DNA of 64,000 bases from Pseudomaricurvus sp050633365 (lineage in GTDB: Bacteria > Pseudomonadota > Gammaproteobacteria > Pseudomonadales > Cellvibrionaceae). The translations under genes and the position numbers were made by a program. Within the stretch, counting starts at the first letter, position 1; each line of letters opens with the position of its first letter. The notes beneath the pieces are model-generated. The model was not told the origin of the DNA. It saw nothing but the letters and a program-made list of their open reading frames with translations, and did not search any database. The stretch spans positions 38,132-102,131 of the forward strand of contig JBOEGJ010000041.1 in the NCBI GenBank assembly GCA_050633365.1, in the 5' to 3' direction. This document shows, piece after piece, positions 25,512 to 33,909 of this stretch.

Positions 25512-25546
25512 GGGCTCAGTAATTGTATTGCTGGGCCCATTTTTAT
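25512..25546 (+). terminator. intrinsic terminator after the ketosteroid isomerase gene
   Basis: GGGCTCAGTAAT and ATTGCTGGGCCC form a 12-bp stem with two G-T pairs and a TGT loop, followed by ATTTTTATT. This is a clear rho-independent terminator 41 nt after the stop, closing the thiolase-ksi transcript. Confidence 0.85.
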
Positions 25547-25637
25547 TCTGGAAAGGAATTCAGCTGTGTATGTGTGGATCTACGCCTAGACGCGGCCGAG
25601 TTCAGATGTTGGATTAATCACTATCAAAGGGGTCGCT

Positions 25638-26285
25638 ATGATAAGAGTGTCTGTAAATGGTACTGAGTGTAATCGATGGTCGGTATGTGGACTGTGGAAG
25701 ATGACTTTAACGCGGTTAGTATTAACGTTGATGACTTTTATGTTAATGAGTTTTCCGATTTCCTTGAAGGCTCATGAGGTTAGAGTTTCTGTTGTCGTGG
25801 ACTTACCTAGTGATAGGGTTTGGGATCAACTTCGAGATTATTCCTTAGCGCATAATTACGTCGAAGGTTTGACCAGTACGGAAATTACCTCGAAAAAACA
25901 ATGGGGTGAAGGTGCAAGCCGAAAAGTCTACTTTGGTGAAAACAAGTACAACAATGAAACCGTTATCGAGTGGCGTGATGGGGAGGGATTTACCATGCGT
26001 CTACACCAAGATAATCAACCCATATTTCCCTTCTCCAAGGCGAGTTTTCAATATCAACTAACGGCAATGGACAGGAATTCGACTCTTGTCACCATGACAA
26101 TGCGCTATAAAGTGCGCTGGGGATGGCTTGGTGAACGGATGAATGATTGGATGATTCGATCAGAGCTCAACAATGCAATATCAAAAGTTGCGGCGGGCTT
26201 TAAGCACTATTACGAAGCCGGTGTGCGAGCCACTGATGAGGATCGAAGTCACAACTTAAAACACGTTTCGATCATTCAACCTTAA
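25638..26285 (+). CDS. exported SRPBCC/START-like protein
   Basis: 215 residues. The ATG at 25638 has AAGGGG 5 nt upstream. A long basic leader then precedes a hydrophobic core (LTRLVLTLMTFMLMSF) and a likely cleavage after SLKA, so the protein is probably periplasmic. The remainder follows the polyketide-cyclase/SRPBCC pattern: EVRVSVVVDLPSDRVWDQLRDY, then EGASRKVYF, ETVIEWRDGEGFTMRL and a C-terminal long helix. This fold binds hydrophobic ligands, so a steroid-binding role next to ksi is attractive but unproven. It lies after the ksi terminator, so it needs its own promoter. Confidence 0.75.
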   Translation: MIRVSVNGTECNRWSVCGLWKMTLTRLVLTLMTFMLMSFPISLKAHEVRVSVVVDLPSDRVWDQLRDYSLAHNYVEGLTSTEITSKKQWGEGASRKVYFGENKYNNETVIEWRDGEGFTMRLHQDNQPIFPFSKASFQYQLTAMDRNSTLVTMTMRYKVRWGWLGERMNDWMIRSELNNAISKVAAGFKHYYEAGVRATDEDRSHNLKHVSIIQP

Positions 26286-26308
26286 AAAGTACAATGATTT
26301 TGCTACGA

Positions 26309-26326
26309 GAGGGCGACGGCGCCCTC
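26309..26326. terminator. GC-rich hairpin between convergent genes
   Basis: GAGGGCG and CGCCCTC pair perfectly around ACGG in the 51-nt gap between the SRPBCC gene (+) and the propeller-like gene (-). Position and stability suit a shared terminator; there is no T-run. Confidence 0.5.
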
Positions 26327-26336
26327 CCAATAGACT

Positions 26337-27857
26337 TCAGTCTTTGTCTCTACTCATGACGACACCGGTGCGAATACCGGCGTAAGCCGCTCCATTGGGA
26401 CCCAACACCACGGGAGCGGTGACGCTTGAGAGAGAGTCGATCATCGTACCTGTGCCTCTTCCAATCAAGCGATCAAACACCTCTTCTCCTGTTTCGAAGT
26501 TAACCGCGGTTAAATACCATCCGCCCCAAAAGTTGTCGGTGTTTTGCTTTTTAAAGGTGTAAAAATACAAAAGACCGGTGGCGGTTGATAAGCGCGGTAG
26601 CGACTGAGAAATTAGAGTGTCGTTAGACCAGATAACATCACAGCCGCTACGATCGGGACGAACATCAATACGCATGACACCGGGCGAAGTTTCGAGAGCG
26701 TTACCTTCGTAAATATGGCCATAGTCGTTCTGCACTACGATGGCATTGCCGTAAACCATGAGTGAGTTTTCAGTAGCGCTGTGATGAGGTTGAAACAGCG
26801 GTACTTCGCAGACCATACGATCACCATCACCATCACCATCACCATCACCATCACCATCACCATCACCATCACTATCAATAGTATCGTGACGACGGTACAC
26901 CACGACATTGGTTTGAGGGTGTCCGTCATCGGCAATGGCAATGAGATCATCTTCGATGAGCGTGGGTGAGGTACCTGACCCATGAGAGAGAGTTCCGGGC
27001 TTTTGCTGCTCGCCGCGCTGATAATGCTCTCGCCAAGTCCACTGGATAGAGCCATCGTTTTCATTGATCTCGAATCGATAGAGCGCATGTGTGGAAACCA
27101 CATAAATTCCGTCCTCTGCTACGCCGAAGGAGTTTTGTATGCCTTCCTCTTGGTTTGAGAGTTGATGGGTAAAGAACGTCTTTTCGGTTTGGTTGTAATA
27201 CCCCAGTAAACCTGTTTGTGTGACGAACCAGAGGTTTCCGTCCCAGTCGGGTATGACATCGTGGATATTACTGTCACTGGGTAAGGTGTCTTTTAGATCG
27301 ATGGCCTGATTCAGCACCCATTGCGGATTTTCGTTGTCGCCGCCGGATTCGGCGATTTCATAAATCGAAATAGTGTTGTTCGCCGGCGCCAAAATAACTC
27401 TATCTTGATCATCAATGTGAAAGTAGCCTCCGCCGCTGTTATCGTCAAAGCTGGCTTTTTCAGGCAGCTCAATCATGGCTAAGGTTTCTAAGGTTTCTGA
27501 GTCCAATAAATGCAGCTCGATACCGGTTAGTTTGATGCTCACGGTGATGAGGCGGCCTTTACGATCGAAGGCGATGTTAGGGGCGACGCCGACAATTGGG
27601 CTAAAACTGCGATGAAGTGATTGCGTGTTTTTGCCCAAAGGGCCGGGATAATGGCTCAGGTCGCGGTTGTAAGAGCCGCCATGCATACTCGAACGCTGAG
27701 CTTCGGCTAAATGGGGATGGATCGGCTGAGAGATAATTGGCAGTGGTTTGGCTTCCACAGCACTGCCAATGCTATTGGGTACTTGCTGATGATGATAGGC
27801 ACCGAACAGCACCGCGCCGGAAATTGCCAAGGTCAGTAAACTGGTTTTTTTCTTCAT
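26337..27857 (-). CDS. exported propeller-like protein with Asp-Gly repeat
   Basis: 506 residues, signal peptide at the start (KKKTSLLTLAISGAVLFGAYHH). The body consists of repeated beta-strand segments with Asp- and Gly-rich turns (APNIAFDRKGRLITVSI, YFHIDDQDRVILAP, IPDWDGNLWFVTQTG, SFGVAEDGIYVVST), suggesting a PQQ/SMP-30-like beta-propeller. About two thirds in, a run of eight or more Asp-Gly pairs interrupts the fold, encoded by a pure hexanucleotide repeat. Two cysteines flank later segments (MVCEVP, SGCDVIW). It is 9 nt downstream of the molybdopterin oxidoreductase gene, so the two are probably co-transcribed. No enzymatic motif was recognised. Confidence 0.75.
   Translation of the reverse strand: MKKKTSLLTLAISGAVLFGAYHHQQVPNSIGSAVEAKPLPIISQPIHPHLAEAQRSSMHGGSYNRDLSHYPGPLGKNTQSLHRSFSPIVGVAPNIAFDRKGRLITVSIKLTGIELHLLDSETLETLAMIELPEKASFDDNSGGGYFHIDDQDRVILAPANNTISIYEIAESGGDNENPQWVLNQAIDLKDTLPSDSNIHDVIPDWDGNLWFVTQTGLLGYYNQTEKTFFTHQLSNQEEGIQNSFGVAEDGIYVVSTHALYRFEINENDGSIQWTWREHYQRGEQQKPGTLSHGSGTSPTLIEDDLIAIADDGHPQTNVVVYRRHDTIDSDGDGDGDGDGDGDGDGDRMVCEVPLFQPHHSATENSLMVYGNAIVVQNDYGHIYEGNALETSPGVMRIDVRPDRSGCDVIWSNDTLISQSLPRLSTATGLLYFYTFKKQNTDNFWGGWYLTAVNFETGEEVFDRLIGRGTGTMIDSLSSVTAPVVLGPNGAAYAGIRTGVVMSRDKD
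26820..26867. repeat. hexanucleotide microsatellite (ATCACC)8 inside a coding region
   Basis: Eight perfect ATCACC units on the plus strand, followed by two degenerate units (ATCACT, ATCAAT). On the coding (minus) strand each unit encodes Asp-Gly. Because the unit is six bases, slippage would change the length of an acidic, possibly calcium-binding linker without shifting the frame. Confidence 0.95.
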
Positions 27858-27866
27858 AGTCGTTGC

Positions 27867-30188
27867 CTAGTTGATGAATTCTTCGATGAGTTCGTCTGGA
27901 TGATGAGCGTGCGTCTGCTCCACTTTCGAATTTTTCGATTCTTTGCTCGCGCATTGCACTCGAACCGGGACTCCGTTTACGACGGCATTGCCGGTTAGCT
28001 CATCAATAACACCAATATCGGTGATGTCGTTCATACTCACCCCGGGTGTGGCATTGGCGATTCGCTGTCGCGTGCCAGGACGGTTGTGCCCCCAAAGATG
28101 AGGCATGCAGACCACGCCGGGCATGATGTCTTCTGTGATTTCAAGCGGCAGTTCTATGGTGCCGCGGCGGGAGCTGAGTGCGACGTTTTGTTTGTCTTCA
28201 AGTTGTCGTTTGTCTGCGTCTTTCGGATTCATAAGTAGCACGCAGGGGTTCTTTCCTTTAACCAGCCGGTAGCTGTGATGCATCCAACCCAAGGTACGAT
28301 TTGTTAGGCGACTGATGAGTTGAAGATCTAATCCATCGATGGGTTCACCGGCAAATAGAGGGTTGCGATGGGCCTCGATGTTCATGAATCTTCGTTGCAA
28401 TCTTGGAATGTCATCAAGCAATACTTGCGGGGCTAGGTGTACCTTTTTGTCCTCGGTAAATAGGCGCTGAGGTAAGCATGGCTTGAGGTTCGACAGAAAA
28501 ACGCCGTGGGGGTTGTCTTTCAGTTTTTTCAGACTTAAGGCATTTTTCTTGAAGGGGTTGAGTCCTTTTCCGTAGGGGCCAAAACGCAAACCCAGCGTCA
28601 GTATCCGTTCTACCGTGATGTGTTTTTTGACCCATTGAGCCAGACTTCGATAGAGCTTCTTGCGCCAGCGACTGTCGCTTCGATGCGCGGCCAGTCGGCT
28701 CAGTAACTCGATGCCAATTTCATAGTCGGTGTAGGCTGAGGTTTCGCCTTCTGGAACTTTTGCGTCGAAGAGTGCCGGCGCGTACTTGGCCCAGTTAATG
28801 GTGTCATACAAGTGGTAGTAGAGATCGTAATGACTTTTTTCAAAGGGGCCGACAGGGGGGAGTATGACGTCGGCAAAGCGGGTGGTTTCATTGAGATAGA
28901 AGTCGATCGAGACCATAAAGTCGAGATCGCGTAAAGCCTCTTCGGTTTTTTTCCCGTCTGCCATCGACAGAACCATATTGCCTGCGGTGGCAATCATGCC
29001 ACGAATTTGGCCCTCGCCGGGGGTTAGAATTTCTTCGGCCATGACCGCCATTGGGAACTCACTGGAGAACTCCGGACGAGCGCTGACACGTGATCGGTAG
29101 CGATCCCAGCTTGAGGCCGAGAGACTTAACGAGTCGATCGCCGTTTCCGGAAACATCATTCCGCCCGGCTTATCCAAATTGCCCGTAACAATGTTAAGCA
29201 CCTGCATGAGCCATTGGCATAAACCTCCGAATTCGACCATGGATACACCGGTTCTGCCGTAGCAGATCGCACTCTTTGCCTGGGCGAATTCAGTGGCGAT
29301 GCGTTCGATGTCTATGCGAGCAATACCGGTAACTTCGGCGATTTCATCGAGGTCAAATTCCCCTACCATGGCTTCTATTTTCTGCCAGCCGGTGATGTGG
29401 CCTTCGAGATGACCTGCGGTTGCCAAGTCGTTTTCGAAAATAGTTTGGATCAATCCTATCAACAGGAGGGCGTCGGTATTGGGGCGAATGAAGTGGTGTT
29501 CATCCATGTATTTCGCCGATTCGTTTCGACGTGGATCGATTAATACCGTTTTCCCACCACGGGCGCGAATCTCATTGAATTTTTTATAGGTATTGGCACC
29601 GGTCGACATCATAGCGCCGTTTGATATTTTGGGGTTGGTACCCAGCATCAGGTAATAGTCAGTGCGGTTGATGTCGGGAACAGTGCCAAAGAATTGATGG
29701 CCGAGCATGTGGTGCCAGACAAAGTTGTGAGGCATTTGATCGACGGTTGACCCGGTAAAAATATTTCTCGACCCAAGAATTCTGCGCAGTGGTTCAATAC
29801 TTAATAGAGCGCCGACATTGTGGGCGACGCTACGACCACAATAGGAAGCGACGGCGTCTTTTCCTTGCTCTCGCTGTATTTTCGCAAGCCCCTTTGCTGC
29901 GTATTCCAACGCCTCATCCCAGCTCACGCTTTCCCACTGGTCATCATCGCTTTTGCGATTGGGATCGATAGGTCGTCGAATCATCGGTTGACGCAACCGA
30001 TCGGGATCCCTGTGAATATCCTGCAATCCAGTCGCTTTAGGGCAAATATTGCCCTGGCTAAGAACGTCGCTCTTGTCGCCCTTGATAGACAGAATTTGGT
30101 CGCCTTCGTATTCGACCTCTATGCCGCACATGGTTTCGCACAGATGACAGGTTCTATAGTGGGTTTTTGCCATAGCCTTGAGTCTCAT
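27867..30188 (-). CDS. molybdopterin-dependent oxidoreductase with [4Fe-4S] cluster
   Basis: 773 residues, DMSO-reductase superfamily. An N-terminal cluster motif C-x2-C-x3-C (TCHLCETMCG) is completed by GNICPKA, then the molybdopterin domains (VSWDEALEYAA, YLMLGTNPKISNGAM, TVLIDPRRNESAKY, ADVILPPVGPFEKS) and the C-terminal cofactor-binding domain (LWGHNRPGTRQRIANATPGVSMND). No Tat signal is seen, so it is probably cytoplasmic. The Mo ligand is not obvious: the usual Cys/Ser/SeCys position reads GSTVDQMPH. An alternative start is ATG at 30173 (MAKTHYRTC). Substrate is unknown. No membrane or Fe-S subunit is adjacent; only the exported propeller gene follows. Confidence 0.85.
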   Translation of the reverse strand: MRLKAMAKTHYRTCHLCETMCGIEVEYEGDQILSIKGDKSDVLSQGNICPKATGLQDIHRDPDRLRQPMIRRPIDPNRKSDDDQWESVSWDEALEYAAKGLAKIQREQGKDAVASYCGRSVAHNVGALLSIEPLRRILGSRNIFTGSTVDQMPHNFVWHHMLGHQFFGTVPDINRTDYYLMLGTNPKISNGAMMSTGANTYKKFNEIRARGGKTVLIDPRRNESAKYMDEHHFIRPNTDALLLIGLIQTIFENDLATAGHLEGHITGWQKIEAMVGEFDLDEIAEVTGIARIDIERIATEFAQAKSAICYGRTGVSMVEFGGLCQWLMQVLNIVTGNLDKPGGMMFPETAIDSLSLSASSWDRYRSRVSARPEFSSEFPMAVMAEEILTPGEGQIRGMIATAGNMVLSMADGKKTEEALRDLDFMVSIDFYLNETTRFADVILPPVGPFEKSHYDLYYHLYDTINWAKYAPALFDAKVPEGETSAYTDYEIGIELLSRLAAHRSDSRWRKKLYRSLAQWVKKHITVERILTLGLRFGPYGKGLNPFKKNALSLKKLKDNPHGVFLSNLKPCLPQRLFTEDKKVHLAPQVLLDDIPRLQRRFMNIEAHRNPLFAGEPIDGLDLQLISRLTNRTLGWMHHSYRLVKGKNPCVLLMNPKDADKRQLEDKQNVALSSRRGTIELPLEITEDIMPGVVCMPHLWGHNRPGTRQRIANATPGVSMNDITDIGVIDELTGNAVVNGVPVRVQCASKESKNSKVEQTHAHHPDELIEEFIN

Positions 30189-30388
30189 TTGTCGTTATTC
30201 GCAACAAATGTATTCTTACTGCAAAAGTTAATCAATTGGTATTATGTATGGGTTTGTAAAGATTCTATTAGGTATCAATGGGCAGGCAGCAGCGGCCAGC
30301 TATGGAGTGAGGTGTTATAGAGATGAGCTTGTGATGCGAGATTTGCGGTTTAGATTGAGCGCATTAATGAGTGTAAGCAAGAAGGGGG

Positions 30389-30414
30389 ACGGGCTTTCGA
30401 GAGCGAAAGCCCGT
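30389..30414 (-). terminator. strong hairpin downstream of the TetR gene
   Basis: ACGGGCTTTCG and CGAAAGCCCGT form an 11-bp perfect stem with an AGAG loop, 13 nt beyond the TetR stop codon on the minus strand. The downstream minus-strand sequence is pyrimidine-rich (CCCCCTTCTTG), not a pure T-run. The 239-nt gap 30189-30427 holds no other recognisable feature. Confidence 0.6.
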
Positions 30415-30427
30415 GATTGGGACGATG

Positions 30428-31153
30428 CTAGAGGTTATCCGTCCCGTTGGCTGGCTGCGACCATAGATCGGCCAGCGATTGCGCCATAGTGCTGGTGAAC
30501 AAGTCTCGACTTGGCTGAGGTGCAGTGGCTAGGTAGGTACTGAACCCGTGTATTAGCAGGCAGCCGGTAAGTATCCGGCGGGCCTGTTTCTCCTCTTCAC
30601 TCATCTCAGATATCTTGGTGGTACCCATGCTTCTGAGTCGTTGCATATCGTTGAGCTTGTTGTACCGAACTTCTCGAAAGTCCTTGAAGTGCTCGTGACT
30701 CATTAAATCGCTGTGGATTCGCAAGAAGTTTGCACCACCAGGCTGATCTAAGTGGTCGGCCATGGGAACAATCAATGCCAGCATTAGATCTTTGAGTGTA
30801 TAGTGGTCGCGTGCTTCTAGCTCGTCGAGCATGGCGTTGCGCTGATCCAAGATAGGATAGGCGTGGCGATCCAACACAGAGTCTAATAAACCTTCTTTGT
30901 TGTTGAAGTGGTATTGCAGGGCTGAACGGTTTTTCTGTTCAGAAGCTTTGGCAATATCGAGCAAACTGGTACCAGTGATGCTGTTTTTGGCGAAGAGCTC
31001 TTCTGCAGCATCGAGTATTTTAGCTCGGGTTATTTGTGTATCTCTACGCAAGGGCTTTACCTTTGCGATGGGCATAGAAGCTTCAGCGGAAACGGTCTGT
31101 GCCGTTTTTTCCCCGTGAGTCTCTAGCTCAAGTTCGGCGATTGAAGTATTCAA
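30428..31153 (-). CDS. TetR-family transcriptional regulator
   Basis: 241 residues from a TTG start (GAGAG 7 nt upstream); starting at ATG 31075 would give a canonical 215-residue TetR protein. The helix-turn-helix spans about 40-85 (RAKILDAAEELFAK, GTSLLDIAKASEQKNRSALQYHFNNKEGLLDSVL). The ligand domain follows. It stands alone between a molybdoenzyme operon and a divergent YkgJ-like gene. Being the only TetR gene in a steroid cluster, it is the candidate regulator for the dyad sites at 8172-8382 or 5264-5396, in the way KstR/KstR2 work in actinobacteria. That link is an inference. Confidence 0.85.
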   Translation of the reverse strand: MNTSIAELELETHGEKTAQTVSAEASMPIAKVKPLRRDTQITRAKILDAAEELFAKNSITGTSLLDIAKASEQKNRSALQYHFNNKEGLLDSVLDRHAYPILDQRNAMLDELEARDHYTLKDLMLALIVPMADHLDQPGGANFLRIHSDLMSHEHFKDFREVRYNKLNDMQRLRSMGTTKISEMSEEEKQARRILTGCLLIHGFSTYLATAPQPSRDLFTSTMAQSLADLWSQPANGTDNL

Positions 31154-31222
31154 TGTAGTTCTCTCTCGGTGATCTCTAATACATAAAGTGGTTTTTTTGG
31201 CGCTCCGTCGCTCGATGATTAT

Positions 31223-31262
31223 TTCACTCCTGTCAGGGCTGTTATAGCCACAGACGAGTGAA
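31223..31262. promoter_or_regulatory. nested inverted repeat in the TetR / YkgJ divergent gap
   Basis: Outer arms TTCACTC (31223-31229) and GAGTGAA (31256-31262) are perfect. Inside them GGCT-GTTAT-AGCC forms a second dyad, with CTGT/ACAG partly matching in between. It lies between divergent starts at 31153 and 31304, where an autoregulatory operator would be expected. Confidence 0.4.
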
Positions 31263-31303
31263 TACTGGAACCTATCTGACCCTCTAACCCAAGAAGTGTT
31301 CCC

Positions 31304-31570
31304 ATGGATTGTCGAAAAGGTTGTGGTATGTGTTGTATCGCGCCATCTATTACTCAGCCATTACCAAACATGCCCAATGGTAAGGCTGCTGGCGTGGCCT
31401 GCGCGAATTTGGATTTAACCTCATACCGCTGCGTCTTGTGGGAAACGGCGCAATACCCAGATTTTTGTCGTGGATTTCTCGCCGAAGTTGATTTTTGCGG
31501 CTCCAACCAACAAGAAGCTGCTCAGATACTAACGCTACTTGAAGCCTCAACTCATCCAGACAAACGATAA
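31304..31570 (+). CDS. YkgJ-like cysteine-cluster protein
   Basis: 88 residues. The pattern DCRKGCGMCC at the start and further cysteines in GVACANL, YRCVLW, FCRGFL and FCGSN match the small CxxCxxCC-type (UPF0153/YkgJ) proteins thought to bind Zn or Fe. Some members are fused to or associated with protein methylation, but the role of this one is unknown. It is divergent from the TetR gene. Confidence 0.8.
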   Translation: MDCRKGCGMCCIAPSITQPLPNMPNGKAAGVACANLDLTSYRCVLWETAQYPDFCRGFLAEVDFCGSNQQEAAQILTLLEASTHPDKR

Positions 31571-31741
31571 CTTTTGTAAATTTGGATCACGGAGGTGGGG
31601 AGTAGGGCTGACGGGATTTGTGAGCGACAGGCGCGAAGGGCTTGATTAATGAGCTGCGGCGCTGAAATTCTGCCCATTTCGATTTCCATGAAACCATACT
31701 CTACAATTTGTGGTGTCAGCAATTCAATAAGGATGGAAAGC

Positions 31742-32503
31742 ATGAACGTTGTTAACAAGTGCCTAATGGCCTCTGCCGCGCTGGCGAGTTTACTGGGGCA
31801 GCAGGCTGTGGCCGATTCTTGGGCGTTTGAATTGGAACCCTATTTGATGGCGGTTTCCATCGAGGGGGACGCAGGTGTCGGTCGCGTCACGGGGGCAGAG
31901 GTTGATGTCGACACTGACGCAGTTTTAGAGACATTAGAAATGGGCGCAATGATCCACTTCGAGGCGCTGCATGACAGCGGTTGGGGGGCAATCGTTGACT
32001 ACAGTTTTATGGATCTTGGTGCTGATATTCAAGGTTCGAGAGGCGGTGTTGTGGACGCGCAGGTGAGACAGGGCGTACTGCAATTGGAAGCCTTTTATCG
32101 ACAGCAACTCGATGCCAGTACACTGGATTATTCCATGGGGATTCGCTGGTGGGATAACGACATTGATGTAGAGGTAGACCTAGGGATACTCCCGGGAAGT
32201 TTGGAGTCCGAGGTCGAGGCTGACTGGGTCGATGTATTTATGGGGCTGCGTTGGATCAAACCCCTGAATTCAAATTGGCAGTTGTTGGCTCGCGGTGATG
32301 TTGGTGGCGCCGGGCTCGAGGCCGATTTTACCGCTAGCGTTTCCCTTGGGGCACGATATAGATTGGGCCAATCCATGGTCTTGGACATGGCCTACCGCGG
32401 CACTTGGGTCGATTACTCCGAAGGCTCAAAGTCCAGTGCAAACTATTTTAGTTACGATACGGTCACTCACGGACCTTTAGTCGGGCTTATTTTCGAGTTT
32501 TGA
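31742..32503 (+). CDS. outer-membrane beta-barrel-like protein
   Basis: 253 residues from the ATG at 31742, chosen because AAGGA lies 8 nt upstream and it begins directly with a signal peptide (MNVVNKCLMASAALASLLGQQAVA). The rest alternates hydrophobic and polar residues in strands (WAFELEPYLMAVSIEG, WGAIVDYSFMDLG, LQLEAFYRQQL, LDYSMGIRWWD) and ends in Phe (VGLIFEF), the usual C-terminal signal of outer-membrane barrels. Ligand and function unknown; proteins of this kind may aid uptake of hydrophobic substrates. Confidence 0.72.
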   Translation: MNVVNKCLMASAALASLLGQQAVADSWAFELEPYLMAVSIEGDAGVGRVTGAEVDVDTDAVLETLEMGAMIHFEALHDSGWGAIVDYSFMDLGADIQGSRGGVVDAQVRQGVLQLEAFYRQQLDASTLDYSMGIRWWDNDIDVEVDLGILPGSLESEVEADWVDVFMGLRWIKPLNSNWQLLARGDVGGAGLEADFTASVSLGARYRLGQSMVLDMAYRGTWVDYSEGSKSSANYFSYDTVTHGPLVGLIFEF

Positions 32504-32524
32504 GTGCGACGCTATCCCCTCCTA

Positions 32525-32550
32525 AGGTAGGGTTTTAATCGACCCTACTT
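32525..32550. terminator. hairpin after the outer-membrane-like gene
   Basis: AGGTAGGGT and ACCCTACTT form a 9-bp stem (one G-T pair) with an 8-nt loop, 22 nt after the stop. No clear T-tract, so termination is only probable. Confidence 0.5.
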
Positions 32551-32640
32551 GTCGCGCCGCGGTAATCTCGATAATTTCTCTACTTGTTTCAGAAAGCTAG
32601 CCCGAGAAACTGAGTCCGAGATATATGGAGAACCCCTAGG

Positions 32641-33399
32641 ATGACCAAATCCGTTTTTATTACCGGCGCGGCGCAGGGAATTGGCCTTGCCACAGCAGCG
32701 CTTTTTCACCGTCAGGGCTGGTTCGTCGGCTTGTACGACATCAATGAAGTGGGGTTAGAGGCGGCTCACAAAGATCTTCCCCGAAGCTGTTACGGAGTTC
32801 TCGACGTCAGAGATGAAGCTGCGGTTGCGGCGGCCTTTGATGACTTTTCCCAACACTCTGAAGGTATGGTCGATGTGGTGGTAAACTGCGCCGGTGTATT
32901 GTCGGCGGGTTATTTTGAGGAAATCGACAGCGCAGCAACGGAGCGAATGATCGATATCAATATTAAGGGTCTCACCTATGTCGCTCGTCACGCACTTCCG
33001 CTGTTGAAGGCAACACCCAATTCCCTGTTGGTGAATATCTGTTCTGCTTCGAGTATTTATGGCGTACCTATGTTGGGCGTCTATGGGGCGACAAAACACT
33101 ATGTGAACGGTTTGACTCAAGCCATGAGTATCGAGTGGGAGCGTTTTGGTGTTCGAGTCAAAGCGATCAAGCCACCGATTGTGAAAACTGAAATGGGCTT
33201 ATCGCTACCGCAGAGTTTTGACAAGTACATGGCGGCGGATATGGAAGCGCAAGATGTTGCGAATTCCATTTGGGACTGTATGTCCGGTTCCAGAGTGAGT
33301 TATATTCTAGGCTCTAAAACGCAGCTGTTGGGGTTGCTGTGCCGATGGTTGCCCGATGCCATGGCTCGCGCACTAATGAGACGAGCCTGTGGACTCTAG
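32641..33399 (+). CDS. short-chain dehydrogenase/reductase
   Basis: 252-residue SDR. Cofactor loop TGAAQGIGLATA (8-19), aspartate-type NAD preference suggested by LYDIN, NCAG near 88-91, catalytic Ser in CSASSIYG and Tyr-Lys in VYGATKHYV. The C-terminal 40 residues (GSKTQLLGLLCRWLPDAMARALMRRA) are amphipathic and hydrophobic, as in SDRs that associate with membranes. Hydroxysteroid or fatty acyl substrates are possible; the sequence does not decide. It stands alone, followed by a terminator. Confidence 0.82.
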   Translation: MTKSVFITGAAQGIGLATAALFHRQGWFVGLYDINEVGLEAAHKDLPRSCYGVLDVRDEAAVAAAFDDFSQHSEGMVDVVVNCAGVLSAGYFEEIDSAATERMIDINIKGLTYVARHALPLLKATPNSLLVNICSASSIYGVPMLGVYGATKHYVNGLTQAMSIEWERFGVRVKAIKPPIVKTEMGLSLPQSFDKYMAADMEAQDVANSIWDCMSGSRVSYILGSKTQLLGLLCRWLPDAMARALMRRACGL

Positions 33400-33467
33400 T
33401 TTTAGTGAGTCGTTGAGTCGTGACTGACTCATTAAAGCCCAATGTTGCAGCAACAGTCTTTTGTTTG

Positions 33468-33494
33468 AGCCTAAAGCCTTTGAGGCTTCAGGCT
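33468..33494. terminator. bidirectional terminator between SDR and PilZ genes
   Basis: AGCCTAAAGCCT and AGGCTTCAGGCT form a 12-bp stem with one mismatch and a TTG loop, between convergent genes. ATTTAT and later T-rich sequence follow on the plus strand; on the minus strand the hairpin is followed by CAAACAAAAG. Confidence 0.7.
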
Positions 33495-33531
33495 ATTTAT
33501 AGACGTTGTTATTTTTATTATTTAGTGATTG

Positions 33532-33909
33532 TTAACTCTCGCCGTATAACCGTTGCGCTATAACGGTTTTCCACTCTGCCAACTTGGTGTCATCTGAGTC
33601 CAGTAGTGCCAAGCCAACCATCCACTGATGGTTGCTTTCATCTGCGATGATCCACTTCACTTCAGTAATCAAGTTAATGGGAGATTGAATGTCTTCCAGA
33701 GAAACCGCAACTTGCAGTATTCGATTCATCTCCAAGGGTTGATTCACCAGTACCTGTAGACCATTGGCGGAAATGTCGACGCTTTTGCTCACTAAGATTT
33801 CTTCCGGCTGTTGACCGTCATGGCTGGCGGACGCCAGTTCAATGAATACGGTTTCTCGACTGTTGAGTCGGTATTCTTGTCGTTGTTCTGATGATGAGGG
33901 GGGGGTCAT
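33532..33909 (-). CDS. PilZ-domain protein (c-di-GMP effector)
   Basis: 125 residues, single PilZ domain. The RxxxR-type segment RQEYR (10-14) and the DISANG (about 46-51) motif are the c-di-GMP-binding elements. It overlaps the upstream DUF1631 gene by 4 nt (ATGA), so the two are translationally coupled. The partner protein also carries repeated domains, which suggests a joint role in c-di-GMP signalling, for example in motility or matrix control. Confidence 0.85.
   Translation of the reverse strand: MTPPSSSEQRQEYRLNSRETVFIELASASHDGQQPEEILVSKSVDISANGLQVLVNQPLEMNRILQVAVSLEDIQSPINLITEVKWIIADESNHQWMVGLALLDSDDTKLAEWKTVIAQRLYGES

Noticed and set aside
26820..26867. Possible CRISPR or His-tag-like repeat
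   Set aside because: The unit is a 6-bp microsatellite without spacers; on the gene's strand it codes Asp-Gly. The plus-strand reading Ile-Thr has no gene.
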